From contig OW203727.1 in the NCBI GenBank assembly GCA_934045075.1, forward strand, positions 24,503,311-24,567,310: a stretch of 64,000 bases of DNA, read 5' to 3'. Below are positions 51,853 through 63,671 of this stretch, piece after piece (the stretch's first letter is position 1; each line of letters begins with the position of its first letter). The DNA is from Yponomeuta sedellus (lineage: Eukaryota > Arthropoda > Insecta > Lepidoptera > Yponomeutidae). The position numbers and the translations under genes are program-made. Below the pieces are notes generated by a model. It did no database searches. It saw only the letters and a program-made list of their open reading frames with translations, and had not been told where the DNA came from.

Positions 51853-52394
51853 GCTGCTAAAATAAAAAATTAAAATAGAATTTTGTTTTTCTTTTACAGA
51901 ATATTACTGAACGGAGTATACATAAACGTGACGGTTAATGTGTTGACTGTGCAAAGTGACCTTGAATCTGTTTTATTATTTTGGCCCCCTGACCGCGATA
52001 CCTGGTCTGCGCTAGCCGTCACATCACTCCGTGTCACATCAGTTACTTGCAAAGTCCGCGAAGACTTTTGTCTGAGAGACATGTCATGTTTTTATTATTT
52101 CTAGCTAGACTTAAACACAAAATAGAGACAGCCAAAAGGCAGGTATGTTCCTCTTTTAACCACTCCACCTATTTAAATTAACGATCAAAGAACACGACCA
52201 CTTGTCCTGCTTAATAATGTAATTTTTCACGTTTAGATCTGTGTGCAAAAATTAAATATCCACTGGACTTATTCGTATAATTATGTGGCTCAATATCACT
52301 GTCAGATATCCACTGAAATGCGCTATCTACTACGAGTATGTGTGATACATGTTACGCCTCATATGTACCTATGCGTTAAAAAATACATGATCAA
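51853..52394. other. unassigned stretch
   Basis: Mirror frames at 51883-52104 and 51894-52082 lack domains. Confidence 0.35.
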
Positions 52395-52515
52395 TGCACT
52401 GATCTCAATCTAGGATACCCTGCGCAATCGTTACTAGGCAAGGACATCACAAACATAGAAATACACCCAGATTGAGGCCATTGGTAAAAATATAGGGTAG
52501 CGTGGGAATCCAAAT
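52395..52515 (-). repeat. S3 SINE, partial
   Basis: ATCTCAATCTAGGATACCCT, GGCAAGGACATCACAAACAT, AGAAATACACCCAGATTGAG and GCGTGGGAATCC. Confidence 0.6.
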
Positions 52516-53355
52516 AATTTCGAAACGAATACTGGTATTCTTACTAAGCTATTCCTAGTTATTCTTACTTTATCTGAAATGTAACCGCATAGGATGTGAA
52601 AAGGGTGAATAATGGATCTTGTGTGGAAAACAGCTTGTAATAAGTTCTCGTGATCAACAAGATATTTTAATTATGCAGTAGAAGTCTTGAGTTAAGAGAG
52701 GGTAAGTTCGAGCTAACGACAAAGATGGGCTCAACAGTGGGCTTATTTAAATATTAAATAGTTTAGTCAAACATCCTTACACTAATACTCGACACATCTC
52801 ATGAATAAAAAGTCAAAATTAACAAAGTTGCAGCAAATTGTTGACACTTCTAAAAGTATTTCTTTTGTGATTAACATGTAAATGTTCAAAATAGGTTGAA
52901 TGTCAGTGCCATGCTATCGATATAGGCAGATTAACAAAAACATGGTCAATACAGAAGGTGAAGTATTTTCTCAAAAACCCTATATTTAGACCGGAAAACC
53001 GGGTTTTCTCCTCGATATATTTGGCCGAAGTATTCAACTGTCAGCGGTAATAGGCGCATTGCAGTAATAATTGTAATGTAATGCCGTTACTTACGAGCTT
53101 TGCCGAGGACGCGAATATTTCGGAACGTCGAATTATTGCTCGACAGGCGACCGACGTGGCGACGTCATCACTGAATAAATTAATCTTTACAGTTACGTGG
53201 CTTACTTTTGATGGTTTGAATAATTGGCATAAAACAGGTATTTGAAATAGTAGTTACAGAATAATTATTTAAAAATAGGGGGCAGTTTTGACCACCAATT
53301 CATCATGAATATTTTTGTTATTTAAGCCGCGTTTTCATGGTCTTAGTACGCTCGG
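52516..53355. other. 0.8 kb unassigned
   Basis: At 53050-53180 a CpG-containing single-copy-looking stretch (CGTCGAATTATTGCTCGACA) lies within AT-rich sequence. No gene recognised. Confidence 0.35.
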
Positions 53356-53359
53356 ACCG

Positions 53360-53459
53360 AGTGCGCCATCTGAGTAAACTAATGCTTTTGATTGGACGGT
53401 TTTTCGTGATAACACCAAAATAGCCAATCAGAAGCATTAGTTTACTCGGATGGCGCACT
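53360..53459. mobile_element. hairpin element, 36-bp arms
   Basis: AGTGCGCCATCTGAGTAAAC continues to TTTTGATTGG and is reverse-complemented (two mismatches) at 53423-53459, enclosing 26 bases. It may be a tiny MITE or a relic of one. No duplication of the flanks was clear. Confidence 0.55.
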
Positions 53460-53484
53460 AATACCTGAAGACCTGGCTTTAGTC

Positions 53485-53600
53485 TATACTGTCCCACAGC
53501 AGGGCACAGGCGTTTTCTCGGAAAGAGAGAGTACGCTCTTAATTACCACCCGTGCCCGCCATGGATTGGCAATTTTAAGCGCTGAGGTAGGAACACCTCA
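53485..53600 (-). repeat. S4 SINE 3' half
   Basis: GTCCCACAGCAGGGCACAGG, CTCGGAAAGAGAGAGTACGC, GCCATGGATTGGCAATTTTA and AGCGCTGAGGTAGGAACACC, antisense. Confidence 0.6.
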
Positions 53601-54892
53601 AGCACGAAAGGAAAAAAGAAAAATGTAAAAACTAAAATATTTACTGCTGTAAAAGGTACACTTTAAGGTAAGATGACACGCTTGTAAGTGTGGGGGACAC
53701 TAGGCAAGGCTTGTCACGTGGGGGATGAGAGAACAAGAGACTCTCGGTTCACTTACAACATACTGTCGTAAAATAAAGAATACTACATAATATTGTATAA
53801 AACATGGTGCAAGATTAAAATAGCCTATACGTTTTTTTTCTATCTCTATTCTTGTCGATATCACTACAAGTGTTGCGATGGCAACCCTAAACTATGACAA
53901 GTTGATAGGGTTGTAACATGCTGTAAAATTAGCATACAATCAATTAATCAAACCATTCACGTTAGTGAATGTTCGATCTTAATTTTGAAATGATAATTCC
54001 ACAGCTACAGCGGACACCGGCGGGTCCTCCCAAAGTTTGAAACTTAAAGTGGCCTCAAATATTGAATTTGTTACAGGTGTTTTACCCTGCGTTCCGAGAT
54101 GCGATGAAATCGATTACAGTGGGAATTCAGCCAAATTTAGTAGTCCCAAAGTATCTCGCACGAAATAGGGTACTTGTGCCTACTGCACTTGGATTGGCAC
54201 TGTAATCGATTTCAGCGCATCTCGAAACGCACGCTTAATTATAGCATTAAAGGTCTAAGCGTTGCTGATCTAAAAATCATACGGTGACTAACACGGGTAC
54301 GACCACTATTTACAAGTCGAGAATGTTCTCCGTCCAGCCAAGCTTATCTTGGCACATCACAATGCATTTTCCACGGCGTAGCAGAGTCATTGTGAATGAA
54401 GGAACGCGTTATTCAACTGAAAACTCGACAGAATAAGGCCACTGCAACGTTGTTAACTCTACGTTAATTTAATAATGACGAGGAAAAACTATTAGCAAGC
54501 TAATTTATTCGAATGTGAGTAATCGGCGTGGAGTTGCTCGAGACAGATCTAGGTTGGTCAGGTTAGGGATTGGCAAGAGAAAAAAATATATATCGATATT
54601 TACAAACGTTACCAATCAATGTCAATAGAGAGGTAAAAAACATTATAATATTTTTTTATGTAGCCTTCGTAATATGGGTTTCTTAATGCAGAGCAAAAGT
54701 TTTTACCTTTTAGACCAAGATTTTCTGTAATTGGCCACCTATGACCACTCAAATTTATGCCTAGAAGGTCCCGCCATCGCCTTCTTTGGTACCCAGTCAG
54801 TGAAAAGTCTTCCCCACGGAATAAATTTACCCGAACCAAATGTATTTACTAATATAAATGTAACCTATCACATCACATCACTTTTACTTTCA
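53601..54892. other. 1.3 kb unassigned
   Basis: CGAGATGCG.TGAAATCGATT at about 54095 pairs with AATCGATTTCAGCGCATCTCG at about 54203, an inverted pair of roughly 20 bases that may bound a small MITE. The 76-residue minus frame at 54609-54839 has no recognisable domain. Confidence 0.4.
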
Positions 54893-54894
54893 CA

Positions 54895-55083
54895 CTTAAA
54901 ACTATAAAGGCGAAAGTTTGTGAGTTTGTTACTTCTTCACGTCTAAACGGCTGGAGCGATTTTAATCTAATTTAGTATGGAATTAGCTGATACTCTGGAT
55001 AGGCTACGTTTCACTGCGGGAAAATATCTTATTCCCATGGGAAAATGGATAAGCCGCGGGTAACACCGCGGGGCACAGCTAGT
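54895..55083 (+). mobile_element. short non-autonomous Helitron
   Basis: ACTATAAAGGCGAAAGTTTG, GTTACTTCTTCACGTCTAAA, CGGCTGGAGCGATTTTAATC, GGATAAGCCGCGGGTAACAC and the end GGGCACAGCTAGT. The wording is typical of lepidopteran Helitron ends with a GC hairpin before CTAG. The exact 5' base is uncertain. Confidence 0.6.
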
Positions 55084-55522
55084 CTTAAATATTTCCCAAA
55101 GCATCAAGAAAAGAAAGTTAGAAAATTGAGAAATTTAGAAGGATCTTACATTGGATAATTGCGTTCAAACGACAAATATACAATTTAACACCTGACAAAA
55201 AACTACTTAAGATATACTGATATTAAAATAAGAAAGAAATATGATTGTTTCATGAATAAAAGTTATCGATACGTTTATTATTTTATATATCAACACACTT
55301 TAGCCAAGCCTAGTTGAGGCGCGACGTATGGATTGTTTATTTAAAGGTAGAATTCTAAAGTTGGATCACGAAGGATAGTCTAATAAAATCGTAACGTTTA
55401 AAGAAAATTTAATGGTTTTCGTATTATTTCATAATTGAGTTTATCACAATTGGCGCTTTATAAATACCTTTAGTATAATGACATTTATTTATCAATCTTT
55501 TTCGTTTTTAGTATTCAAATAC
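55084..55522. other. unassigned AT-rich stretch
   Basis: No feature recognised. Confidence 0.4.
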
Positions 55523-55524
55523 GT

Positions 55525-55610
55525 CAGCGCTTAAAATTAAGCCCATACTCTCTCTCTCTGTGAGAAGGCGGGTGTCCAGCTGCAGAGAGACGTTTATAGG
55601 CCACATAAAA
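55525..55610 (+). repeat. S4 SINE 3' end
   Basis: CAGCGCTTAAAATTAAGCCC, CTCTCTCTCTGTGAGAAGGC and AGAGACGTTTATAGGCCACA. Confidence 0.6.
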
Positions 55611-56378
55611 TAAACTGTACCCTTATTCATAATAGTCTGCTAATTTAAAGCATTGCTAATTCTCGCTCTGTCTTATTCTATTGACCTAAGTCAGAATGAA
55701 AAAGAACACTCTTTAGCAGCTGTTTTAAGTTAGCGGACCTTTATGAATAAGGGGATAGTATGTATGACGCATAGTCTTAAGAGCGATCATATTTGTTTAT
55801 GTTCAAAATAATATCGAATATACTTGTGAATTTTCATCAGAAAAGATTATACTCCACAGAAAAGTAGTACCTATATAGTTATCAGAATTAGGTATACACT
55901 GTGGATTAGACGACAAATAAGTTGCCCAGTAGTCTTATTCTCTAAGTCCTTCCAAAGACACCCGCCTAAGGACGCTAGCGATAAGATGGTGAAAAAGTGA
56001 GCTGACCGGAAATTAACAGGAGGTAACCCCCGGAAGTGGCCGGGTGCCCCCGCGGTGTGTTTCCGTTTCCGCCGCCTGATCACCTTGCCGCCCGTTTGTG
56101 CACAAACCATAGAGGTACAGAAATCGATAATCATTATTGCCATACATTAGTTGTTTGCAAAATAAAGTTTACTAGACATGCTACAGCAACGAAAGCAGCA
56201 GTTGTGGGGAATGTCGATGGGAAAACTCAACACCACAAGTAAACTAGTTATATCACAGTGGACAGAATTTGCCTCACTCTAGAATTTGGTTTGCCACTTG
56301 TGCTGATCCTGACAGGCCTTAACATTAAGGGCAATTTTATTCTCACTTTTCTAGTTTGTTCCATTACAATCTTGGTTA
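55611..56378. other. unassigned stretch
   Basis: CCCTTATTCATAATAGTCTGC at 55620 is mirrored by ACCTTTATGAATAAGGGG at about 55738, a 14 bp inverted pair about 120 bp apart. The CpG-rich part at 55960-56100 has opposite frames of 90 and 68 residues without domains. Confidence 0.35.
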
Positions 56379-56380
56379 TG

Positions 56381-56734
56381 ACTAGCTTTTGCCCGCAACT
56401 CTTTCCGCGTAGACTTTATTAGCTATAAAATTTTGCAACCACATTCAGTCCCTTGAGCGTTAAACTTAAAAAAACGGCCTAACACGTGTTCAATCAATTG
56501 TGTTAAAGAGTATTGATTTTAAGTTTCAAGAAAATTAGACAACATTCTTTATACCTCCCATAAAAATTTTGGCAATCCTTTTTGCCCCCTTAGGGGTCTA
56601 ATTTCAAAAAATCCGACAGGCAAGAGCCTACATTATATATATGTGCATAATTTCAGCTTCCTAGGTCCAACGGCTTGGGCTGGGCGTTGATGAGTGTGTC
56701 AGTCAGTCAGGACTTTGAATTTTATTTATATAGA
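56381..56734 (-). mobile_element. non-autonomous Helitron, second copy
   Basis: Reverse complement of the 18975 element: ACTAGCTTTTGCCCGCAACT on the left (3' end) and GAATTTTATTTATATAGA on the right (5' end), with the middle words TACCTCCCATAAAAATTTTG and AGCTTCCTAGGTCCAACGGC in common. Confidence 0.75.
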
Positions 56735-58440
56735 AGATTATTACGAGTAGAATAAGTAACTCGGATCATTCGTTTAACTTTCGTTACTTAATTTTAAGTT
56801 TAAACCTGCAGACTGAGTGACAGAGATCCATTGACCTTTATCCTGCTTCTTCAATAAATATAGATACAGTATATTTAAGTAAAGTAACCGCAGGGCAGTA
56901 TATTTAAGTAAAGTAAGCGATTCATGCAGGCAGTATGTTAGGATTACGTGAAACTTGTAGATGTATCTGTTAAGAATAAAATGCCCTTCTTTGTCTTCAC
57001 AGTCTATGATCTTCGTATTGCGTGAGATGAGACGATGAAACTACGCACAGAGAGGGTCTGTCGGTAGCCGAAGCTTAGCTAATGGGAGGGCCGATAGCCA
57101 TTTGTGTCCAGCCATTTCACGTGGGTTTTTGCCTTTGCATCAGTGCTTCTTAGGGTAAGTAAATACAGCGGACTTTTTAAGCAACTGTATACAAGGAAGC
57201 TGTGGGTAAAAACCGTTAATGAAGGTGTTGAACCATGAAAACGAAATCTTATTACTAATTAAGCAATTGATAAGTACGAAACATGTTAAACTCCGTGTTC
57301 GTTTACCATCAGGCGAACCTGAGACTCAAAAATCTGAAGAAAATTCATAAAAATCTGAACAAAGTTTTTGAAAAACAAATCCTTCAATTAAGACTTTTCT
57401 GAAGGTCGAAACATAATATATGCCCACTGTTAAGCACCTTTTCATATTACGACAAACCCCATCCTTTCACTTCGAATCTCGTCCATTGCCTTCCGATGTC
57501 ATTGGCAACAATATACTTTATTGTACACCTCACTGAATTGTCAAAAGCACGCGTGTATAAGATCAACAGCAAGTGCAAAGTCACACGAAATATAAAAAAG
57601 TAAGATGCACGCATGTTAACAAAAGACAATGTACCGTGCGCTTTGAATAAATTCGGAACTGCGCATTACATTGATTCGGTTGCCTAAGCGCAGATCTGAA
57701 CGCGCAGCAACTATCATTATGCTGGATTTAGAGTATCATTAGCGTTGTTTACACGCGGTTGGCCCGGGTTTGTTTCCCGACTCGTAATTTTTTAGAACGT
57801 TCATCAAAAAACCAACGACAGAAGGTCAAGTCGACTGACCATGGATGGAGTTGACACGATACGGGATACAATGTGGGATATTTTAACATAGAACGGACAT
57901 AGTAAAAGGCTATTTTTGGCTATTGATCTTGGTGACGTATTTGAAACGTTTGTCAAAAATAGGTTCAGTTTGATATTTCTTGGCAATCAGTGGGAGATTG
58001 ATTGCAGACAGCACAAATTAAATCGACAGGGAAACTTTTAGATGGGATTGGCTTAGTGGATTGGTATAGTCTATTAGCCGCATACAGTCCATATAGCTAT
58101 GTTGTAAGGGAAAGAGACCGCACAGGGCTGAGACAAGTGGTAATTCTTTTGTCGAAGGCAAAGACCCACTTCGGGTCGCTGAGTCAGCAGAGTAAGTAAG
58201 TAACTGTGATGTAGCAATGCATGGGGTATCGTGTTTCAGTTTTTATTGTATTCTTTTCTTTTTAGGAATCTGTCACTTCTCTCCCCACATCTAGGGGTGC
58301 AAAGGAGAAAGTCATTTGCGCTCGAAAATATCACGTAGAAGGAAAAACACAAAGACCGATCTTTCAAGTTCTTTGTTGCTGTTTAATAACATATTTATTT
58401 GTATCTTGACTCAATGTAAGTATCTTATTAGTTACGATGG
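56735..58440. other. 1.7 kb unassigned
   Basis: A near direct repeat, CAGTATATTTAAGTAAAGTAA, occurs twice at about 56867-56922. The frame at 58002-58199 has an RERDRTGLRQVVILLSKAKT segment that may be a retroposon scrap. No gene was assigned. Confidence 0.3.
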
Positions 58441-58486
58441 GACTGACATGGTCACCAAGTGTCAAAAGCCCCTCATGTAAAATTGA

Positions 58487-58757
58487 TTACAAAACAATCT
58501 GATCTTTCTGTTTGTCCACACTCTCAGTAAGGTGATTTGCATTAAGAGGATTTGTGCTCCATTTTTCTCGAAGTTGGCAATAGTTCGTTGTAAGGTTATA
58601 AATAGAGTGAGGTTTTGAAATGTTGTAACATACATGATCCAAGGAGTTGACTAGGCTTGATTTATTGGACATATATTTCAATACGTTTCTAGCGTGTAGC
58701 ACAAATTTTCCCAACACTATACTAGAAATAGTTTGAACAACAAAAGTGAACAATAAA
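58487..58757 (-). pseudogene. possible non-LTR polymerase C-terminus
   Basis: The minus frame reads SSIVLGKFVLHARNVLKYMS, NKSSLVNSLDHVCYNISKPH, and ends NPLNANHLTESVDKQKDQIV and a few more residues. The spacing resembles the stretch ..LE.VLYARK.....NS..H.YNTR.. near the end of CR1/Jockey polymerases. It lies back to back with LINE-E. The match is by eye only. Confidence 0.35.
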
Positions 58758-58758
58758 T

Positions 58759-60084
58759 AATACGTTAATAGAGAGGGCAGTGCGTGATCAACTATCGAAA
58801 TATCTGGAGGAAAATAGTTTACTACCGGAATTGCAGTCAGGTTTCCGAAAAGGTAGAGGGACAGCAACAGCCCTTCTTGATGTCGTGGACAATATCTTGT
58901 CAGAGCTGGACCAGGGTAGGAGCACAATTCTGGTATTGCTAGATTTCTCCAGAGCTTTCGACTGTCTGAATACCTCCCTCTTATTATCGAAAATGTCGTA
59001 TTATGGATTTGATGGTGCCACGGTACGGTGGTTTGACCGCTACCTGTCGGGCCGTGCGCAAGTTGTTGGATTGGACAAAAACGATGGAACCACGTTGTTC
59101 TCCTCGAAAAAACGTTTGACTAGGGGTGTGCCTCATGGATCTATTTTAGCACCCCTTCTATTTATTCTATATACTGCAGATATAGCATCAGTCGTGGAAA
59201 ACAGCATGTGTCACCTTTATGCCGATGACACACAGTTATACATCTCTACTGTCCCTACACAAAAACCGCTGTTCAATCCATAAATAGCGATTTAGATCGC
59301 GTAGCATCATGGTCTGACAGAAGCTGCCTTATACTAAACCCTGGCAAGTCTAAGTACATGGTACTTGGTACTAAACATCAAATTCATTATACGATGCAAG
59401 CCTTAACCTCCGAGAATATAGTCATCAGGGGTGAATCCGTGGAAAGGGATTCACCCCTGATATGGAAGCAAAAAATCTTGGATTACTGATGGATTACTGT
59501 TTCTACCGCCTTAAGATTCTCTATAATATACGCAATTACCTAAGCACTGATTTGCGTGTCAGGCTCAGTGAATTGTTGATATTATCAGATTAAACTATTG
59601 CGACATCGTCTATGATGGCTGTATACTTGGTAGGACAAAGAAGTTGATCCAACGTGTGCAAAACGCATGTGCACGTTTCTGTTTCAAAATCCCTCCCAGA
59701 TCCCACGTCAGCCCATTGGACGCAGCAAAGCTCCTGAATATGGAAGCTCGTCGACATTTACACCTTGCCAAATTACTTTTTGGTGTAATACGCACAAAAA
59801 CCCCAAACTATCTGTTCGCAAAACTTAAGTGGTCCACCAGACAGCGGTTTATGCATAAAGAACGAATCCTGACACCAGCGCATCGGACTACGGCGTTTCG
59901 TGGCAGTTTCAGATTTGCGGCGTCCAAGTGTTGGAACGACATTCCTCCCCCAATCCGTGAAGCGTCCAGTAGATACGCTTTTGGGCGCAAGCTCAGAGCG
60001 TATTTGCTGCAGCTTCAGAAACCGCTGCTCCACTCCCTTCCAACCTCTCGCCGCAAAAACAGACACGAGTCTGTAATCGCATAG
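58759..60084 (+). pseudogene. LINE-E reverse transcriptase, 5'-truncated and frameshifted
   Basis: The polymerase starts mid-domain at ERAVRDQLSKYLEENSLLPE. The fingers block is LQSGFRKGRGTATALLDVVD and motif A is ILVLLDFSRAFDCLN near 58940-58975. RGVPHGSILAPLLFILYTAD follows, and motif C is YADD at 59218-59229. A frame change near 59265 moves the reading to SINSDLDRVASWSD and LNPGKSKYMVLGT. An inverted repeat at 59424-59461 and stops near 59480-59600 break the middle. From 59644 the C-terminus is intact: RVQNACARFCF, LLFGVIRTKTPNYLF, FRFAASKCWNDIPPPIREAS, FGRKLRAYLLQLQ. The C-terminal WN.IPP.IR pattern and motif A context fit the CR1/Jockey superfamily. Endonuclease and ORF1 are absent, so it cannot move itself. 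Confidence 0.8.
59424..59461. repeat. 15-bp hairpin inside LINE-E
   Basis: ATCAGGGGTGAATCC, eight spacer bases, then its exact complement. It interrupts the polymerase frame and is probably a local inverted duplication. Confidence 0.75.
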
Positions 60085-60297
60085 TAGGGTTGTGCAACAA
60101 TGTATATCTATATATCTTGTATTATTTTTATATTTAAGTATATACATGTGTGCGAATTTATTATATCTAATAATTACATTTATCTTTATCTCAATATAAT
60201 GATTACAGCTAGTTATTTATTTGTGTATAATTTTATTTGTCTATTATTGTAGATTATTCTATCACGTAGTCTATCAAGTATTTAAGTTTTTTTTTTC
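60085..60297 (+). repeat. LINE-E 3' UTR
   Basis: AT-rich sequence directly after the LINE-E stop (TAGTAGGGTTGTGCAACAAT), up to the start of the 518 bp repeat. The exact end is not defined. Confidence 0.45.
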
Positions 60298-60815
60298 AGG
60301 TATTTATAATACGTTTTCTATTCATATGGGTATTATTCTACATAACATATAAGTATTCTACTCTATACGGTATTATTAATTCTTTAGTATTGTTATTGCC
60401 CAGGATTATAATTATCGCACCGCAGACTGTGACGCTCGTGGGGTAGCACAAGGCACTGACTGAAAATCAGCGCTGAAGGCTTGTCCATCAGCATATTGCT
60501 GAGTCAGCTACCATTTATAGCAGCAGTGACACGCCATGACCTTTCGTTTTTCTTCGTTCTTTTTGTTTTTTGTGAATGTTATGTTTAGTAATATGTTTTA
60601 AATTTATAACATATTTTAAACTTTCGCGACTTGTACACATAGAATATCTTAATAGTCTTCTCGTGACCACGATGACTGTAACGTCGTCGAAACGTCGAGG
60701 TAAAATAGCAATAAATTACTACTCGATTAAGCCCCGAAAATATTCTATGTTTTAAATTTGTTACTGTGGCGTGTGAACTGTTTCTATAATAAATGTTTTT
60801 CTTCTTCTTCTTCTT
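60298..60815 (-). mobile_element. 366-bp repeat, copy 2 of 2, with insertion
   Basis: Reverse complement of 32421-32786: TTCTATTCATATGGGTATTA, CTGACTGAAAATCAGCGCTG, CCATCAGCATATTGCTGAGT, CTTTCGTTTTTCTTCGTTCT, then an added segment at 60606-60746, then GTTACTGTGGCGTGTGAACT and (CTT)n. Confidence 0.65.
60593..60759 (+). repeat. 141-bp retroelement end with 13-bp duplication
   Basis: ATGTTTTAAATTT at 60593-60605 and 60747-60759 flanks AACTTTCGCGACTTGTACAC, GACTGTAACGTCGTCGAAAC, GTCGAGGTAAAATAGC and TTAAGCCCCGAAAATATTC. Copy 1 at 32.4 kb lacks this block, so it is an insertion. The CGTCGAAACGTCG wording suggests the 3' end of a Penelope-like or related retroelement; there is no coding part. Confidence 0.65.
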
Positions 60816-61829
60816 TTTCCTAAATCTTAAGGTTCCAAACTAATTTAAATAATCATAGTTTCTTAGATGTTAGCTTTTTCACTGATTCATTCGATGTAAT
60901 ATCGTATCAAAACTCCTTCAAATTGCCGTTCAAGCTTAAATGTAGTCTATTAAAGGTGATTCTAAGATACTGTAAATAAAGACATGCAGAAATATGTCAC
61001 AAGGCATAGGGCGGAACTCCGCCAAGATAGGCTGAGCTTATAAATCATTCACAACTGCTATAAAACTTAAACTGCAAGCGAAGAGACTTTACAAGGGACA
61101 TTGCTACTCTTTGATGCTAAAAGAACAGGTGTCTCTTAATTCATATCAATGTAAGTAAAGCCTTACATGTTTGTCCACACTCATCCGTCTACAGTGCAAA
61201 GTTTCCCAGCACATAAAACGGAGAAAATTGACCTCTATTGCTTGAAAGCTAAAGATGTTACAGAGATCATAGCAGCGAGATCAAAGGAGCAACAATTATG
61301 ACATCTGTTTTATAGCTCGGCTAGGTCTTGCCCGCTGCTGCGCTCGTGTGGACAAGTATTTTTGTTGCATGAACTGTTTTTCTTTTCTTTATTGTATGTA
61401 TAACCTTAGCTCGTTCAGAATACGAATAATTCGAAATCTTAATTTCACGGGTCTATTGACTGGTGAAGTCAATCGACACCCAAGTAGTGTAAACACGAAT
61501 CATTTATCGCACAACACGCGGTCGGGAAATATTCTGTGTTTCCAAAAAAACAAGATACACGGCGTACTTATTGTAGGAACAAGATAGTTATTATATTGTT
61601 GGTTTAAATAATTTACGATGGCTTATTAAAATCTTTTTGCCTATGTCGCTTTTAACCAATATTCCCTTCTCTTTGAATAAGTGTAACGTCTGATTTGTTC
61701 CATTTTACGAATTCATGAAGATTTTCGGAAATGGAGATAGAAACTCTTCAATTACCTAATAACAGTAAATTGAGCCTAATAAGAGAAATAGCCTTTAGTA
61801 ATTAGTGTATGTTTCATTAACTATGTCAT
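60816..61829. other. 1 kb unassigned
   Basis: At about 61313-61335 AGCTCGGCTAGGTCTTGCCC may be a Helitron-type scrap. Otherwise nothing recognised. Confidence 0.35.
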
Positions 61830-63671
61830 CAAGGTAGTCCAAGGCATTGACAAAAGATTGTGAATTAAAAAAAAGATTTAAAAGATTTAGCATTTGTGAT
61901 ATCCCAGAAAAATCGAAAATTCCCGCTGAGCTACTAGCAGCGGACCCAAAGCTCAATAACAGTAACAATTTCTTTACTTCAGTTGGCCCGAATTTGGCAA
62001 ATAAAATCTTGAAGAAGCTCCACAAAACTCAACCGGAACTTGCTGCGGAAATCCAAATTCCCCAGTCACCTCACTCCTTTTTCATGGAACCTACGGACAC
62101 TGAAGAGGTCATTGGAATAATACGCAGCCTAAAAGTTAATAGTGCTCCTGGATTTCATGGTATACCCAACATTCTGCTTAAATCAGCATGCCACCTACTT
62201 GCTGTCCCCTCACACATGTTTTCAATCTAAGCCTTGCCTCAGGCGTCTTCCCTTCCTGTTGGAAACTTGCCTCAGTGACTCCTGTCTATAAAGAAGGAGA
62301 CAAAGATTGCCCAAACAACTATAGACCCATCTCTCTTCTGAGCAATATTTCAAAAATCCTGGAAAAAATCGTTAATAGGAGAATGGTGGGTTTCTTAGAA
62401 TCTAAAAACATCCTTTCTTCAAGACAATACGGCTTCAGGCAAGGAAAGTCTACTGAGGATGCTGTTCTCTCCCTGGTTAATGTAGTAACCTCGCAACTCG
62501 ATGCAGGCAGGCCGTGTGTTGGAGTTTTTCTAGACTTAGCAAAGGCTTTTGACACGGTGTCTGCTCCCATACTACTTGAAAAGTTGAAAAGGCTAGGGTT
62601 CAGAGGGCATGCCTTGGAATGGATCCGTAGTTACCTAACCGGTAGACACCAAAGAGTTAAAGTGGGTCATGAGAGCATAAGCGACCCGGGTCAACTCTGT
62701 TTTGGTGTCCCACAGGTAGCATTTTTGGCCCAATTCTTTTTATTATTTATTTAAATGACATCAGCTCCGCCATAAAACACTCTGTAAATGTGGAATTATT
62801 TTGCTATGCGGACGATACAGCCATAATCTTCCATGAATCCTCCTGGGAGGCAGTTTTCAATCTTGCTCAACTGGGTATGTCATCGATAGCAACTTGGCTA
62901 AACAATAATCTTCTTACGCTTAATGCCTCAAAAAGTAAATATTTGTGCTTCTCTAAGACAAAGGCTTCGGCTCCGGTAATCTCCCCCCCAATCACTATCC
63001 ATACATGTTCCGACCTAAATTCTAGCAACTGTTGCCCTGACTCCATCTCAAGAGCCCCCACTATAAAATATCTGGGCATTCTACTTGACGAGAATCTCAG
63101 CTTCGCCCCCCATATATCGTGTCTATCGGTTAGAGCACGAAAACTGATTCATCTCATGAAACAGGTAAGAATTATCAACGATAAAAAAGTCCTTAATGCA
63201 ATATACATGGCACTATGTCAGTCAGTGCTAACCTATTGTATTTCATGTTGGGGTGGCGCTGCTAAAACCCATCTTATTGCTCTTGAACGTGCTCAAAGGT
63301 CCATACTTAAGGTCACCTTCAGTAAACCGTATAGGTTCCCTACTACCGCTCTGTACATTGAAACAAATCTTCTATCAATACGTCAACTGTTTATATTTAG
63401 GGTGGTCACTCAGCAGTACCTCCAGTTTCTTCTTTTCCCTGATTACTTAACTCTAATCAGGAGACGTAATATAAGAATCCCCATCCCCAGAACGAAAACT
63501 AAATTTGCTCAGCGTTTCTTAACCTTTCTTGGCCCTTTCCTTTTTAATAATCTGTTCCGTAAATGTGAGTTAAAGAATTGCACCCTCAATGAAGCCAAGC
63601 GGAATGTTTTCACCCACCTTATTGGCTTAGGCTATGCTGCAACTGAGGATATCCTAAAATTCATTACATAA
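61830..63671 (+). pseudogene. LINE-F reverse transcriptase, nearly complete polymerase with two frame changes
   Basis: The first frame (61847-62230) has NSNNFFTSVGPNLANKI and DTEEVIGIIRSLKVNSAPGF, the classic entry to a CR1/Jockey polymerase. A frame change near 62209 leads to FNLSLASGVFPSCWKLASVT, NYRPISLLSNISKILEKIVN and SSRQYGFRQGKSTEDAVLSL. Motif A is VFLDLAKAFDTVSA near 62525-62565, then LCFGVPQ. A one-base loss near 62715 shifts to the frame holding motif C, YADD at 62805-62816. NNNLLTLNASKSKYLCFSKT, IKYLGILLDENLSFAPHISC, and a thumb/C-terminal region follow to LGYAATEDILKFIT, stop. Only two lesions were seen, so the copy is younger than its neighbours. ORF1 and endonuclease are missing on the left. 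Confidence 0.85.

Noticed and set aside
58487..58927. Whole 146-residue minus frame as a membrane protein
   Set aside because: Its first third is the antisense of LINE-E and the hydrophobic part is a by-product. Only the rest is kept as a weak retroposon call.
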